Below are positions 33,934-43,453 of a stretch of 64,000 nucleotides of DNA, piece by piece. Within the stretch, counting starts at the first letter, position 1. Every line of letters begins with the position of its first letter. This DNA comes from Blastocatellia bacterium (GTDB lineage Bacteria; Acidobacteriota; Blastocatellia; UBA7656; JADIYM01): positions 1 through 64,000 of the forward strand of contig JAJTWZ010000009.1 of the NCBI GenBank assembly GCA_021463145.1, given 5' to 3'. Below the pieces are notes generated by a model, which was given only the letters and a program-made list of their open reading frames with translations, was not told where the DNA came from and made no database searches. Both the position numbers and the translations under genes were made by a program.

Positions 33934-34601
33934 GCCGCCCTCCCCGCCGCGATCTCGTCCCCGCGGCGACGGAAGTAGACGCTCACGACCATCTCGACCT
34001 CAATCGTATAGGCGTCACCGGTTCGGGCCACGGCCTTGAATTCGTCGACCGTGATCTTTCGGGGATAGGCCGCCATCGCCGAGAGAAACGCGTTGTGCGA
34101 AAGCGACGTAGCGCGGTACTTGATCCGTACCCGTCGCACTTCAACTCCCGGTGCAAGCGGCGTTGCGCCGGCGCCGGGCGTCGCGCTTGCCGCCGTCGAC
34201 GCCGGCTGGGCCGTCACACCTGGCGCACCCACGGCCGGAGTGACCTGCTTGCGCTCGAACTCCCGCAAGTCGACACCGGCGGGTCGGGCCAGCGCTTTGA
34301 GATCCGAGAACGTAACCTCCACTTCTTCCGACGCGGGCAGCGTCGTCAGGTAGGCCGTCCACGCCGTGTTCGCGCGTTCGGCCCGTTCGGCCCAGGCAGC
34401 GACCGCTTCCGGCGAGAGCAGATTCGCCTCGGTCGCGTCAGACTCCGAGCGAAGTGCTGCGGCGGATGCCCGGTCGGTTGCCGCCGCCTCGAGGCGGGGA
34501 CGCGCGAAGGCGACAAAGCACGCGCCAAGGGCGAGCACGGCCACGACGACTCCAATGGCGAGTCCCGATGCGTTTTCGGACAGGTACGTTCGAATGTTCA
34601 T
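33930..34601 (-). CDS. PilO/GspM-like alignment-complex protein
   Basis: The 223-residue protein has a single N-terminal TM (about 12-32), a coiled-coil stretch to about 85, and a small alpha/beta domain interrupted by an Ala/Pro/Gly-rich linker at about 125-150. The bitopic plan and its place between PilMN and PilB are those of PilO/GspM, which form the periplasmic alignment subcomplex with PilN. Sequence identity is not obvious, so the call rests on architecture and synteny. Confidence 0.65.
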   Translation of the reverse strand: MNIRTYLSENASGLAIGVVVAVLALGACFVAFARPRLEAAATDRASAAALRSESDATEANLLSPEAVAAWAERAERANTAWTAYLTTLPASEEVEVTFSDLKALARPAGVDLREFERKQVTPAVGAPGVTAQPASTAASATPGAGATPLAPGVEVRRVRIKYRATSLSHNAFLSAMAAYPRKITVDEFKAVARTGDAYTIEVEMVVSVYFRRRGDEIAAGRAA

Positions 34602-36427
34602 TTGGGGGCTCCTTCCGGATTGAACGTCGCGGTGATCGTGTAGCCGAAACGCTCGACGTTCGCCTCCTGGGCGTCGGGCGGCGCAGTAGCGGCGGTTGCC
34701 TCGACCGGTGTGCCATCGGACAGCACCAAGGCCCTTTCCTTGACGACCGTCTGTTTGCCGTCAAGCGAGGAGAACGCTCCCGTCCCGTAGGTTCCGAAGC
34801 GCTGCAGGAGCTGCTCGAGCTCGTCCGATGTCCGAACGACGCCGACAAGTCGGATACCGCCCTTCGCGTCGACCGCGCACTCGTCGAGCCGTGCCGCTGA
34901 GCCGGAGTAGATACCCATCAGGCTCCGCCAGAGCGCGAGATGCAGCTTCTGCCGTCGTTCGGCATCGGCGCACACCCGGTTGTTCTCCTCCACTTCGGCG
35001 ACCTGGGCCTCCTCACGCCTGCGGGCCTCCGTGTGCAGCTTGAGCGCCTCGGCCCGTGCCCTCTCGCTTTCGAGCTCGGCCGTCGCCTCGCGCGTTCGCG
35101 ATCCGACTACCCACGTACCCGCGGCGGCGACGGGCACGAACGCGAGCGCGAAGGCGAGCGCCGCTGGAGCAAGCCAGTTCGGCGCACCGCGGCGCCCTGT
35201 CGGGGCAGACGCCGAAACGTCGGGTTCGCCGTACACACCAACCCAGGGCAGGGGAGCGTCGGGCTCGAAGACGAGCGGCTCCGGCCGGCGGTCGATCGCC
35301 GCAAGCGCGAGCGCGTCGCCGTACTCGCCTTCGTGCGACGCGATCTCGCGCGCAAGCGTCGGGTCATCGAACGTGAACGTGATGCGCGCCGCCTCGAGCT
35401 CCGAGACCCGAGCCTGCGACGCGAACAGATCCGCAAGATACTCGACTGCGGAAAACCGTTCGACGCCGGCACCCGTCACGTACACACGCGAGATGTCGGT
35501 GGCGAACGCAGGTTCACCGGCAATCGCTTCCGAATAGAGGATCGACGTCCGCTCGACCGCCTGGCGAAGTGCCGCCCGCCATGCCCTCACGTCAACCTCG
35601 GCGCGAGCCTCCCGCGACGACCCGCCCGACTCGACGGAGCGCGGATCGAAGCTGCCTCCCGCCTCGAACCCGTCCGGCAGTGCATCCGAGTACGTGCGCT
35701 CTCTTCCAACTTCTTCGGCGTCGATCGCGTCGGTCTCCGGTGCCCGCTCCGCCTCGCGAGCCGGAGGCCTCGTCGACCCAACAAGTTCGGATACCGTGAA
35801 CTGGGTCTGGACCACGGTCGCGGCGCCCTCGAGCACGGCGCAGGCGAAGTACGAAACGTTGGCGAGCACGACGAGAATCGGCGACGCGTCCGCGAGCTCG
35901 CCTGCGTAAAGCGAGCGAAACAGGGAGTCGACCGAGAACGCCGCCGAGGTGACCCGGACCGTCTCGACGTCGAACCGCGCCCGAAGCGAACGGATCTCGG
36001 CGGTCGGCGCCGTCGCGACCGTGTAGGCGTCCGAGCCGGGGCTTTCGGGAACGATGGCGGCCGTAAGGCCCAGCCCGTCGAGCACATCCTCGCTCGGCCA
36101 GGACGTAGCGGCAAGCGCCGCGGCTCGCCGCTGGGGCTCCGATGCGCCGACGAGCGACTCGTCGACGTCGACGACGACTGTGGTCACCGGCTCCCGCGTC
36201 GGCGCCGTCACGGCCTGAAGCGCCACGCCGTCTGCCTCGTAGCGGCCCACGAGGCTTCGAATCAGGTAGTCGACGTCACTCGACTTCCAGCGCTCGGCGG
36301 CCAGAAGCGCGCCGCGGGAAGGGCTGTCGGGACCGGCCATGACGAGTACGCGGGCGTCGTCGCCGTCCATTGTTACGTTGAGTGTATGCGGCGGCTTGTC
36401 AGCCGACCTGCGCCGAATGAGGGCCAT
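34598..36427 (-). CDS. PilM-PilN fusion (GspL-like)
   Basis: ATG at 36427 follows GGAGGTAATCAAC, giving 609 residues. Residues 1-430 carry an actin-like PilM-type fold (TVVVDVDESLVG, VRVTSAAFSVDSLF, ILVVLANVSYFACAVLEG, then RVYVTGAGVERFSAVEYLADLF). A single TM at about 455-478 (APAALAFALAFVPVAAAG) leads into a coiled coil and a small periplasmic domain typical of PilN. In most pili PilM and PilN are separate; one bitopic chain recalls GspL of type II secretion. It is the first gene of the seven-gene operon. Confidence 0.75.
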   Translation of the reverse strand: MALIRRRSADKPPHTLNVTMDGDDARVLVMAGPDSPSRGALLAAERWKSSDVDYLIRSLVGRYEADGVALQAVTAPTREPVTTVVVDVDESLVGASEPQRRAAALAATSWPSEDVLDGLGLTAAIVPESPGSDAYTVATAPTAEIRSLRARFDVETVRVTSAAFSVDSLFRSLYAGELADASPILVVLANVSYFACAVLEGAATVVQTQFTVSELVGSTRPPAREAERAPETDAIDAEEVGRERTYSDALPDGFEAGGSFDPRSVESGGSSREARAEVDVRAWRAALRQAVERTSILYSEAIAGEPAFATDISRVYVTGAGVERFSAVEYLADLFASQARVSELEAARITFTFDDPTLAREIASHEGEYGDALALAAIDRRPEPLVFEPDAPLPWVGVYGEPDVSASAPTGRRGAPNWLAPAALAFALAFVPVAAAGTWVVGSRTREATAELESERARAEALKLHTEARRREEAQVAEVEENNRVCADAERRQKLHLALWRSLMGIYSGSAARLDECAVDAKGGIRLVGVVRTSDELEQLLQRFGTYGTGAFSSLDGKQTVVKERALVLSDGTPVEATAATAPPDAQEANVERFGYTITATFNPEGAPK

Positions 36428-36942
36428 GTTGATTACCTCCAGGGGTTGGACACACCTACGGCCCTGCAAGGGGCGTTCCACGAGGGACGACTGCTGTGAG
36501 GCGATCCGTACTGCGACTCCGAGTGAGGAAAAAGGTGCTGCTGGCGCACGGATGGTACCACACGGGACGCGGAACTTCGAACTCGGAGACGGCTTACCTT
36601 CGCGCCGAAATTGCGCCCCCCCCTCGCGCTTTCGGCGCCAAGTCGGCACTCGAGCCCATCTTCGAGCCGAGCGCCCCCCCGCTGCGGCTCTGCCCGGACA
36701 TCGCCCTAAGTCCCGATGCACCTGACATTTGTGACCGAACGTCGTGTCCCGGCATTGATCGATGTTGCTGCGGCACGCCCGTTGCCCTGAGACCAGACGA
36801 CGCCCGGTAACCGGCGCGATGCGACAACGGCTCGAAGAAGAACGGCCGAAGCAACTCGAGAAGAACCACGCCTCTCGACGCACTGCACCGGTTGCCGGCG
36901 AAGACCATTGCCAGTTCAGTCAACTCACCCAGGAGACCACCA
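36428..36942. other. Divergent intergenic region between pilus operon and secreted-protein pair
   Basis: No gene is supported in these 515 bases. The region must hold promoters for both directions. It also contains one copy of the C8 hairpin repeat (36598-36641). A TGGTACCAT on the minus strand near 36551-36559 could be an extended -10 for the pilus operon, but no good -35 was found. Confidence 0.5.
36598..36641 (+). repeat. C8 hairpin repeat, copy 1
   Basis: This is a 44-base element. GCGCCGAAA (36602-36610) pairs perfectly with TTTCGGCGC (36630-36638) around a 19-base loop containing eight cytosines (36616-36623). Copies 2 and 3 lie at 54426 and 55938 in the same orientation. Confidence 0.8.
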
Positions 36943-37863
36943 ATGTTCACACGACTTCGACCCGTCTGCAGTTTCGCTCTCACGGCGGCCGTCATCGCCG
37001 TTATCTGCGTCGGCGCCGCCCGCCGCCAGGACGCTTACTCCCACAACGACGCGCCCGGCTACGACGTCTTTCTCGACTCGGTCCGCGCCGGCGTACTCGC
37101 GCACGTTCCGGCGAGTCCCCGGGGTGGAAAGACCGGGATGTCCCGTGCCGCCGTTGCCGCGACGACCTCCTTCGTCGCCGCCCGATCCGGTATCGCAATC
37201 GCTGCGGACGCCGAGGCGCGGCTTCTCGCACTTCAATCCGAATACGAGCAGGGGGCGGCTCCGTACGTCACTGCCGGGGCGCTTGCCGACGCCATCTCGA
37301 ACTGGTCCGTCGACGATGTTCTCGTGACGGCCACGCCTGAGGAGATCGATCGGTCGATCGAATCGGCGAGGGGATTTGACGCTCCCGATCTGCCGGAGTT
37401 CTTCCGGGCGGGCCGCGACCGCGTCCAGGTGCCGCTTGGCGGAGGCTCGATCGTCGCGTCACCCGACGAGGTTCGCGCCGCGGTCACGTCAGCCCGCACG
37501 AGCGCCGACACGCGCTCTTATTCGCAGACTCGCCTGCGTGCGGCTGTCGAGCGCCGGCTTTCGGAACGACTCACCTATCTCGGGCGCGCGGATGGGACCA
37601 GGTTCGCGCCCGACGACCTTTCTCCCGTCGAGACGGTCGCGCTCGTTTATTCGCTTGCGGCAAACGATCCGATGGACGGATCACTGGTCGATCTGCGCGG
37701 CCAGATGGCGGAGGCCTGCAAGGGACGCACCCGAGTCGTCGGCGCCCCATACCCGAGGCCGGACGGCCATCTGCCTTACGGTCCGAACGGCTATCTGGCC
37801 TCCACGCCCAGCCCGGTCTTCATGTCCCGCGTCGCGGGACTGCTCGACCGGCTCTACCGCTAA
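36943..37863 (+). CDS. Secreted protein of unknown function
   Basis: The 306-residue protein starts at ATG 36943 behind AGGAGA. A signal peptide or TM covers residues 8-26 (VCSFALTAAVIAVICVGAA). The mature part is helical with repeated Ala/Arg-rich stretches and one well-ordered segment, ERRLSERLTYLGRADGTRF, then PVETVALVYSLAANDPM. The C-terminal 60 residues hold two Pro/Gly/Tyr-rich turns (PYPRPDGHLPYGPNGY). No family is recognised. It pairs with the small secreted protein 11 bases downstream and diverges from the pilus operon, so an accessory role in that system is possible. Confidence 0.65.
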   Translation: MFTRLRPVCSFALTAAVIAVICVGAARRQDAYSHNDAPGYDVFLDSVRAGVLAHVPASPRGGKTGMSRAAVAATTSFVAARSGIAIAADAEARLLALQSEYEQGAAPYVTAGALADAISNWSVDDVLVTATPEEIDRSIESARGFDAPDLPEFFRAGRDRVQVPLGGGSIVASPDEVRAAVTSARTSADTRSYSQTRLRAAVERRLSERLTYLGRADGTRFAPDDLSPVETVALVYSLAANDPMDGSLVDLRGQMAEACKGRTRVVGAPYPRPDGHLPYGPNGYLASTPSPVFMSRVAGLLDRLYR

Positions 37864-37874
37864 GGAGGCACGCC

Positions 37875-38135
37875 GTGAAGTCAACCAAATCACTTCAGAT
37901 CTTCAAGCCCCTGCTCGCCATCGTACTCGCCGTTCCGCTGATGGCAATGAACTGCGACCAACCATCGTGCTCTGCGTGCGGCTTTCGTCCGAACGAGCAG
38001 GTGATTGTCTACACCGACAACTCCACGGGATTCACCGGAGTCGCCGACGCGAACGGCTGCGTCGACGCTCCTTGCGGAGCGAGCGTCCAGAGCGTCAGTC
38101 GCTCGTTCACCGTGCAGTCGGGACCGCAAACCTAA
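37875..38135 (+). CDS. Small secreted Cys-rich protein
   Basis: GTG 37875 follows a perfect AAGGAGG and gives 86 residues. Residues 1-24 are a signal sequence. The mature part has five cysteines within about 45 residues (NCDQPSCSACGF, then ANGCVDAPCG), which suggests disulfide bonds outside the cell. The first Cys could be lipidated but the preceding residues (A-M-N) are a poor lipobox. It follows the 306-residue secreted protein in one transcript. Confidence 0.6.
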   Translation: MKSTKSLQIFKPLLAIVLAVPLMAMNCDQPSCSACGFRPNEQVIVYTDNSTGFTGVADANGCVDAPCGASVQSVSRSFTVQSGPQT

Positions 38136-38570
38136 TTACGACGCCAGCCCGATCCAGACGGCGCGCCGTGACGAGACGCAATCGTTACGGCGCGCTTTGC
38201 ATCATCATCCCGATACCGCTTCGAACACCACTTGCCACGACGACAGGATCTCTTCACGAAGCAGATTGTTGTCGGCTCCGATCACCGCGTCGAGCGCGAA
38301 GGCCTTTGCAGAGTTCTGTCGCGGACATGACATCGAGAACGGTGCGCTGTTCGGTTCCGTGCAGAGGGATGACTTCGACCCTGCGAGCTGTAAGGCGACG
38401 GATTCCCGGGTGGGACGCTTCTTTTCGGCAGCCACAGGCTGTGGCAACCTTGGCCCAGGGGATCTCGCCAGGTCGATCATCAGCTACCACGAGACGCGAT
38501 CTGGCGAGCTTCACCCACAGTACATCCGTTCGGGTGATCGTGTCCCAACCACGGGCCAGTCAGCCTCTAC
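38136..38570. other. Gene-free stretch
   Basis: These 435 bases separate two genes that face each other. Short frames exist on both strands, but none has a ribosome binding site, a recognisable motif or a clear coding bias. I see no repeat or RNA structure that I can support. Confidence 0.4.
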
Positions 38571-39590
38571 CTACGACGCCGTGATTCCGGTGACCAACCT
38601 GGCGTCGGAGCCGACGAGTCGCAATAGCCTGTTCACGCATGCATCACGTCGACCGATGAAGTACTTATCATCGTAGAGTTGCTGCTCAGCGAGTTCGGCA
38701 TCAAAGAGGGATACGGCACGCCTGAGCCTTTCGCGAGCTCGTGGTATGTCGCCGCAGTCGAGCGCGACTTCGGATGCGTTCTCCCAGTAGAACGCTTCGA
38801 TTCGGCGAGTATCGCCGGACATCTCTTCAATTGACTCGAGGGCAAGATCGAGATTTCGCTCGGCTTCGTAACGCCGCCCAACAACTGCCTCAAGCGAAGC
38901 CAGCCTCAGGCATACCGCGAAGCGCACGGCAGGAAGATGATGTCTCTCGGCAAGCTCGCCCTTGTACAGTTCCCGGGCGACGTCGTACCGCGCAGCCATC
39001 CGGTATCGTTCAGCCGCATTCGTGCGCGACTGACTGCGCGAGAGGTCGAAGCTTGACCAACACGTACCAACGAGAGCCACCTGAAGCGACAATGAGAGGG
39101 CAGGTCCGACCAATAGAGACATCCGTGACGTTCTTTCACGGCGCACGAAGAGCAATCCGGCCCAGGCGGCGAGTGACGCGAGACCAAGTACGAATACCGT
39201 AGCTATCGCCAGGCCGACGCCACGGTTGCTGCTCAGCCAACCCGCGCCGGCCATTGTGTGGCGGACGACGTACCAACATGCGAAGCCTGCAACTGCCCAC
39301 CTGGGAAGCCACGTCGCCAGTGCCCACCCAAGCGCGATGGCGAAGAAGCCGAACGCAAAGCCAAGGAGCGGCCCGGACCTGAATACTGCCTCCGCCGCGG
39401 GGTTGCCTTCACGGGTGGCAAGGTAGTAGCCACTCCAGTAAAGGTCTCCCTGCCCCCACCAGGTTACCAACGCGTCGAACAGGAAGGCGGTCACGAAGGT
39501 CAGCAGCGCCGCGAATCTGAACGGATCGGCCGGCCAGGTCGTGAAGCCTCGCCTACTTCGTGGCGCATCCGTTGCCTTGTCGCTGACCAT
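38571..39590 (-). CDS. Membrane protein with a TPR-like helical C-terminal domain
   Basis: ATG at 39590 is chosen for the AAGGAG 10 bases upstream and gives 339 residues. Five or more hydrophobic segments lie in the first 185 residues (for example FAALLTFVTAFLFDALVTWW and GFAFGFFAIALGWALATWL). The remaining 150 residues are helical pairs such as YDVARELYKGELAERH and RYEAERNLDLALESIEEM, the spacing of tetratricopeptide-like repeats, so this part probably binds a partner in the cytoplasm or periplasm. No function is assigned. Confidence 0.6.
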   Translation of the reverse strand: MVSDKATDAPRSRRGFTTWPADPFRFAALLTFVTAFLFDALVTWWGQGDLYWSGYYLATREGNPAAEAVFRSGPLLGFAFGFFAIALGWALATWLPRWAVAGFACWYVVRHTMAGAGWLSSNRGVGLAIATVFVLGLASLAAWAGLLFVRRERTSRMSLLVGPALSLSLQVALVGTCWSSFDLSRSQSRTNAAERYRMAARYDVARELYKGELAERHHLPAVRFAVCLRLASLEAVVGRRYEAERNLDLALESIEEMSGDTRRIEAFYWENASEVALDCGDIPRARERLRRAVSLFDAELAEQQLYDDKYFIGRRDACVNRLLRLVGSDARLVTGITAS

Positions 39591-39639
39591 GACCGCACGA
39601 CTCCTTGATCTCAATGCCGCTCGACAGTTTCGGTATACC

Positions 39640-39834
39640 CTATGAATCGGTCGGTGTTCGTTTGAGCCGATTGCGGACTTCCTCCGCGGCCTCCTGCAGC
39701 ATCTCGAGTGTCACGCGGGTTGGAGTGGGAAGTTCCCGCTTTCCGACTGCCTTGAGCGCCACGGCCAGCTGCGACACCTCGGCTAGCGCCCTCATTCGGC
39801 GACCTACTGCATCGGGGTGCATGTCGACATTCAC
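39640..39834 (-). CDS. Small helical protein coupled to the broken nucleotidyltransferase gene
   Basis: GTG at 39834 overlaps the upstream stop (GTGA). The 64-residue product is one or two amphipathic helices (RRMRALAEVSQLAVALKAVG, then LEMLQEAAEEVRNRLKR). It may be the partner of the nucleotidyltransferase in a two-gene cassette. With the partner disrupted, its current role is doubtful. Confidence 0.5.
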   Translation of the reverse strand: MNVDMHPDAVGRRMRALAEVSQLAVALKAVGKRELPTPTRVTLEMLQEAAEEVRNRLKRTPTDS

Positions 39835-40367
39835 AGTGAGTACCCCCGATCTACCGGCCGAAGCACTCGGTCCGCGTTAGCTTCGTCATCCTCGCCGGCA
39901 TTGTCGAGTACGGGTGAAGCCCCTCTCGCAAGCGCTCGCAGGTCCTCAAGGTCATGCGGCCTTCCACTGATCCGCTTGAGCGCAGCAAGCCCTTCGAGTG
40001 AGACAACTGGTACGCGGCCAAACGCCGGTTCGACCACGCCACGACCATCCCACACCGACTCGGCGTCACAACGAGAAAGTCGAGCACCAGCACACCATCG
40101 TTCCAGTCCGGCTGTGGCCGGACCACTCGCCTTATGACGATGGTTCCATCGTGAAGGGTCATCGACGGATTCTGAATCACAAACCCAAGCGGCCTCGCCA
40201 TGTCGCAGGTCCTCATCCGATTGCTCGGCCCGCGCGAGCAAGTCAATGTCGACCGTCGCACGAACGACACCGTGGACGGCGAGCGCCCAACCTCCGACGA
40301 CTGCAACGTCGATCCCCGACGCATCGAGTTGATCGAGAATTCGCCTGAACTCAACAGCAAAATCCAT
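39831..40367 (-). pseudogene. Nucleotidyltransferase gene with two compensating frameshifts
   Basis: The first frame gives a good nucleotidyltransferase start: GIDVAVVGGWALAVHGVVRA, then TVDIDLLARAE, with the G-W/S and D-x-D motif. Near 40200 the homology moves to another frame (DMARPLGFVIQNP, then IVIRRVVRPQPDW, then VLVLDFLVVTPSR). Near 40045 it returns to the first frame with RVPVVSLEGLAALKRISGRP-HDLEDLRAL, the typical end of this family. The single open frame therefore has about 55 scrambled central residues. The missing section normally includes a third acidic residue. Two sequencing errors are an alternative to true decay. Confidence 0.7.
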
Positions 40368-40405
40368 AGCGGATCACGTACCAACGACTACGCACAGATG
40401 AAAGA

Positions 40406-41116
40406 CTACCAACTCATACCCTTCTCGGTTGGCCCCAATTCACCGGTCATCTCAACAACCTGAAACCGCAGAGCGTCGGTTTCAAGCAGGACCCACACGT
40501 TATTGCCTCGATGATCGCTGACAAGGAAGGCGGCCGCACTGACTGGCCTTCGTGAGCCCACGAAGTTCACTGTACTGCCTGGCCGCAGCCGCTCATGACC
40601 GGTTGGACCCGCAATCACGTTTGCTTCTTCACCGACGACATAGGCGGTCAAGTACCTGTCGGGAATCGTGTAGGGGAGCTGGCGATTGTGCTCGTCAAAC
40701 TGATTCACTATCTCTGCTCGAACATCCTCGATGGAGTACGGCGTGATGCGGTAGAGGCCCCATATGTAAGCCCCAATCAGAACCACTATCGTAACGAAGA
40801 AAAGTAGGCCGCTGAAGCCCAGCTTCAACTCAATCCACTCCCATACCAGCCCTACGGTCGAGGGCTTCGCTGGCGTCACCAAGTGGGACCGGGCCGAGGT
40901 CGTACCCCATTCGACGAATCGGTCCGCATCCGATTCCCAGTCATTGGCCGTAGGCGTGCAGGACCGCGGAGATCGAGGCAGGTGATTGAACATTGTCAGT
41001 CGAAGCCGTTTGCCACAGGACGGGCAGCGCACAGTAGCACCGTGAAGCGCCTCGACTTCGAACGACCCGCATTCCACACATACAACTGTCTTCAGACCAA
41101 TGCTCACAACGGTCAC
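40406..41116 (-). CDS. Zinc-ribbon membrane protein of unknown function
   Basis: GTG at 41116 gives 236 residues. An N-terminal ribbon reads C-V-E-C at about residues 13-16 and C-P-S-C at about 31-34. A single TM follows at about 100-122 (GLLFFVTIVVLIGAYIWGLY), then a domain of about 110 residues rich in strands (YLTAYVVGEEANV, then AAFLVSDHRGNNVWVLLE). The arrangement suggests a cytoplasmic zinc module linked to an extracytoplasmic domain. It begins directly after the stop of the large secreted protein and is co-transcribed with it. Confidence 0.6.
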   Translation of the reverse strand: MTVVSIGLKTVVCVECGSFEVEALHGATVRCPSCGKRLRLTMFNHLPRSPRSCTPTANDWESDADRFVEWGTTSARSHLVTPAKPSTVGLVWEWIELKLGFSGLLFFVTIVVLIGAYIWGLYRITPYSIEDVRAEIVNQFDEHNRQLPYTIPDRYLTAYVVGEEANVIAGPTGHERLRPGSTVNFVGSRRPVSAAAFLVSDHRGNNVWVLLETDALRFQVVEMTGELGPTEKGMSW

Positions 41117-43279
41117 TCAGAAGGATGAATAAGGGCTCGCACTGCCATCCGGATTGAACACCACGAGCTCGTGGCCGCTTCCAGCAAGTACCGCCGAGAC
41201 CGACCGTCCCGACGGTACCGATCGCGAAGCTTTCTTCACCACCCACTTCTTGCCGTTCGCGCTTCTTGCCAGGTCGAAAGCCTCGATGCCATCGACGACG
41301 AGCCGCGCGCCAGGCTGGATGTTCGAGCCCGCTGCCTTGAGTGACAGCTTCCCGCTGGCGAGCTTCGGAGCGATGATCGCCGGCTGCGGCGTCGCAGCGT
41401 CGAGCCGTTCCGGATACCCGAGCCAGCGGTGCATCCGATGCCCGATCGGCGGCAGGGAAGTGAATAACTGCGAGAGCACCCGCTCACCGGTTGTTCCGGC
41501 CGGAGTGCCGCCCCAGGAGTGATCCGGGAGGTTGACGGTACCAGTCACCGGATGAAGCCCGAGTCCCGAGAAACCGACGACGAACGGCTCGTCGGTCTCG
41601 TCGATCGCGCCGTAGTCGGTCCGGTACGTGCCGTCAGAGTAGAGCACAAGTCGGATGTTGAACGAACGGTTCGGCTCCCACTCGGGGTCTCGCAGGTATC
41701 TCCACTCGACGACGTAAGCGAGTACGCGCGCATTGCCTGGCGCAAACGACTTCGTCACCGGGGCGTAGCCGGCGAAGACCTGGACCTCTGAGGTGTCCCA
41801 TCGGTCGGACCAGGCCGGCGCGATGACACCGCGAATTCCGGCGAGACGCTCGACTGATGCAGCTCCTCCGACAGGGCCGATGAATGAGACGAGCCCACGA
41901 TCAGAGACCCAAAGGCGGTCGCGGGCGACGCCTCCGAATCGGAACGTGAACGCTTCGCCTTCTTCGAACTCTCCTGAGTCGCGGAACCGGATCGACGCAC
42001 CGCCCGACGTGAGTGGGATTCGGGGAAGAGACGCCAGCGAGATGCCAACCAGTCGCGGGTTCGGCAACGACTGCTCGTAGAGTATGGGTTGAACCTCGAG
42101 CGGCGCACCAAAGCTGTTTGCAACGATATCGTTGAAGTCAGGATCTCTCCAGACTGCAGCGGCGTCGGTATCGGAAGCCAAGCGATAGTCTTGTGCCGAA
42201 CCAACGCGGTCGCCATCCGCGCCGACGAAGAACTCCGAAGCGTTCCAAGGAATGAAGCCTCCACTGGGAAACACGTCCGCCGGACCGATAGTTTGGGGCA
42301 GTGGCGAGCCGCTTGAGTCGACGGAATACCTACCCGTTCGAAATCCACCGAAAAAGTGGCGCTGGGTTCCAGTATCGTTGGCGAGCCACCCCTCACTTCG
42401 GCCGTCAGTCAAAGACTTCGCGATGGCAGAGGATCCTACAAATGAGTTCGGTGTGTTTATGGACTCAGCGTTGTTTCTCGGTCGTGCCGCGAGATGAATG
42501 AACTCGCGAGTCTCAGATGGAGCGTTTGGTGCGGCAATTCGCCTCACAACCGCGGAACCATCGTCAAGCACTACGCACCCTTCGATGCCGTCGAATGAGA
42601 CGGAGTCGCGAAAACCGTCCGCAAGTGAATCTGCGTCCGCATCATCCGCAACTGCATCATCCACGAAAACGCAGTATGAGGACTCGAAGCCACGATCAGG
42701 GTTTGAAACGCTCATTACTCTGGATGCGACAACGAGAATCGCATCGGACCCGTCGCGGAGCTTCACGACACTAGAAACACCCGTCCAGCCAAGATCTGTA
42801 ACCCCGAGATACGCCCGATCAGGAAGCCTGTTGCCGCCGACGCCTCCAGTTGCCGCCAACGCAACCGGAATTGAATGCGGTTGGCCAACGCGGGTCCATC
42901 CAGACTCTGTCCGACGATACACAGCAATCGCAAACGCGCCGGTCGAAGGACGATAGAACATATAGACTGCGGTTGGATCGGCCGGGGAGACGTGAGCCGA
43001 GTAGATTTCTGCGATCTGCTCAGCGGAGGTATCGAGTGGCGACAGATCCGCGACATCGACCTGCGAGTCGCCATCTAAATCCAACATCCACCCCATTCGA
43101 TATGGGCCGGGGAATAGCGGACCCTCGTCGATAAGCACGAATACCGAGGCACTTGTGGGTAGCGTAGTGCCGGTGAAGGCGCGGTACGTTCCGTATCCGC
43201 CAGCTCGAGCAGGGGCAGCCCATCCGATTATCAGCGACATCGTCAAGAAGGCAGCGAGTCTCACGCGGATACTTCTCAC
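41117..43279 (-). CDS. Large secreted beta-rich protein with calcium-loop-like motifs
   Basis: GTG at 43279 gives 720 residues with a signal peptide ending at A-R-A-G near residue 27. Early in the mature part DLDGDSQVDVADLSPLD reads like a dockerin/EF-hand calcium loop, and a second acidic loop (DDADADSLADGF) lies near residue 220. Most of the protein is strands and turns with many Gly, Ser and Thr. The final 90 residues look like an Ig-like or IPT/TIG domain with K-L-x-L-K-A-x-G-S-N. It is probably a cell-surface or released protein. Adhesion or binding is inferred only. Confidence 0.65.
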   Translation of the reverse strand: MRSIRVRLAAFLTMSLIIGWAAPARAGGYGTYRAFTGTTLPTSASVFVLIDEGPLFPGPYRMGWMLDLDGDSQVDVADLSPLDTSAEQIAEIYSAHVSPADPTAVYMFYRPSTGAFAIAVYRRTESGWTRVGQPHSIPVALAATGGVGGNRLPDRAYLGVTDLGWTGVSSVVKLRDGSDAILVVASRVMSVSNPDRGFESSYCVFVDDAVADDADADSLADGFRDSVSFDGIEGCVVLDDGSAVVRRIAAPNAPSETREFIHLAARPRNNAESINTPNSFVGSSAIAKSLTDGRSEGWLANDTGTQRHFFGGFRTGRYSVDSSGSPLPQTIGPADVFPSGGFIPWNASEFFVGADGDRVGSAQDYRLASDTDAAAVWRDPDFNDIVANSFGAPLEVQPILYEQSLPNPRLVGISLASLPRIPLTSGGASIRFRDSGEFEEGEAFTFRFGGVARDRLWVSDRGLVSFIGPVGGAASVERLAGIRGVIAPAWSDRWDTSEVQVFAGYAPVTKSFAPGNARVLAYVVEWRYLRDPEWEPNRSFNIRLVLYSDGTYRTDYGAIDETDEPFVVGFSGLGLHPVTGTVNLPDHSWGGTPAGTTGERVLSQLFTSLPPIGHRMHRWLGYPERLDAATPQPAIIAPKLASGKLSLKAAGSNIQPGARLVVDGIEAFDLARSANGKKWVVKKASRSVPSGRSVSAVLAGSGHELVVFNPDGSASPYSSF

Positions 43280-43417
43280 CCCAAGGAAGATGTTTGGTGC
43301 TCTCCGTGATGCGATTTGACGGGATACGGTTGCAGCCGATTTTTGCCTGACCAACTTCGCGAAGCTGCTGGAGTATCGGTATGCGAACGGCTTAGTGTCA
43401 ACGGCGCGTCCTCCGCT

Positions 43418-43445
43418 TTGTGAGGATTGTGCCGTGACCTAATAT
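43418..43445 (+). promoter_or_regulatory. Promoter placed for a leaderless transcript of the second RHH gene
   Basis: TTGTGA (43418-43423), 16 bases, then TAATAT (43440-43445) ends 8 bases before ATG 43454. CCTAATAT and both spacings match the promoter at 4032-4059 exactly. Confidence 0.5.
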
Positions 43446-43453
43446 GACGCCCT

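Noticed and set aside
36339-36725. Plus-strand frame crossing the pilus operon start
   Set aside because: It has no ribosome binding site and no motif, and it ends inside the repeat. It is explained by the antisense of the PilM start plus the repeat.
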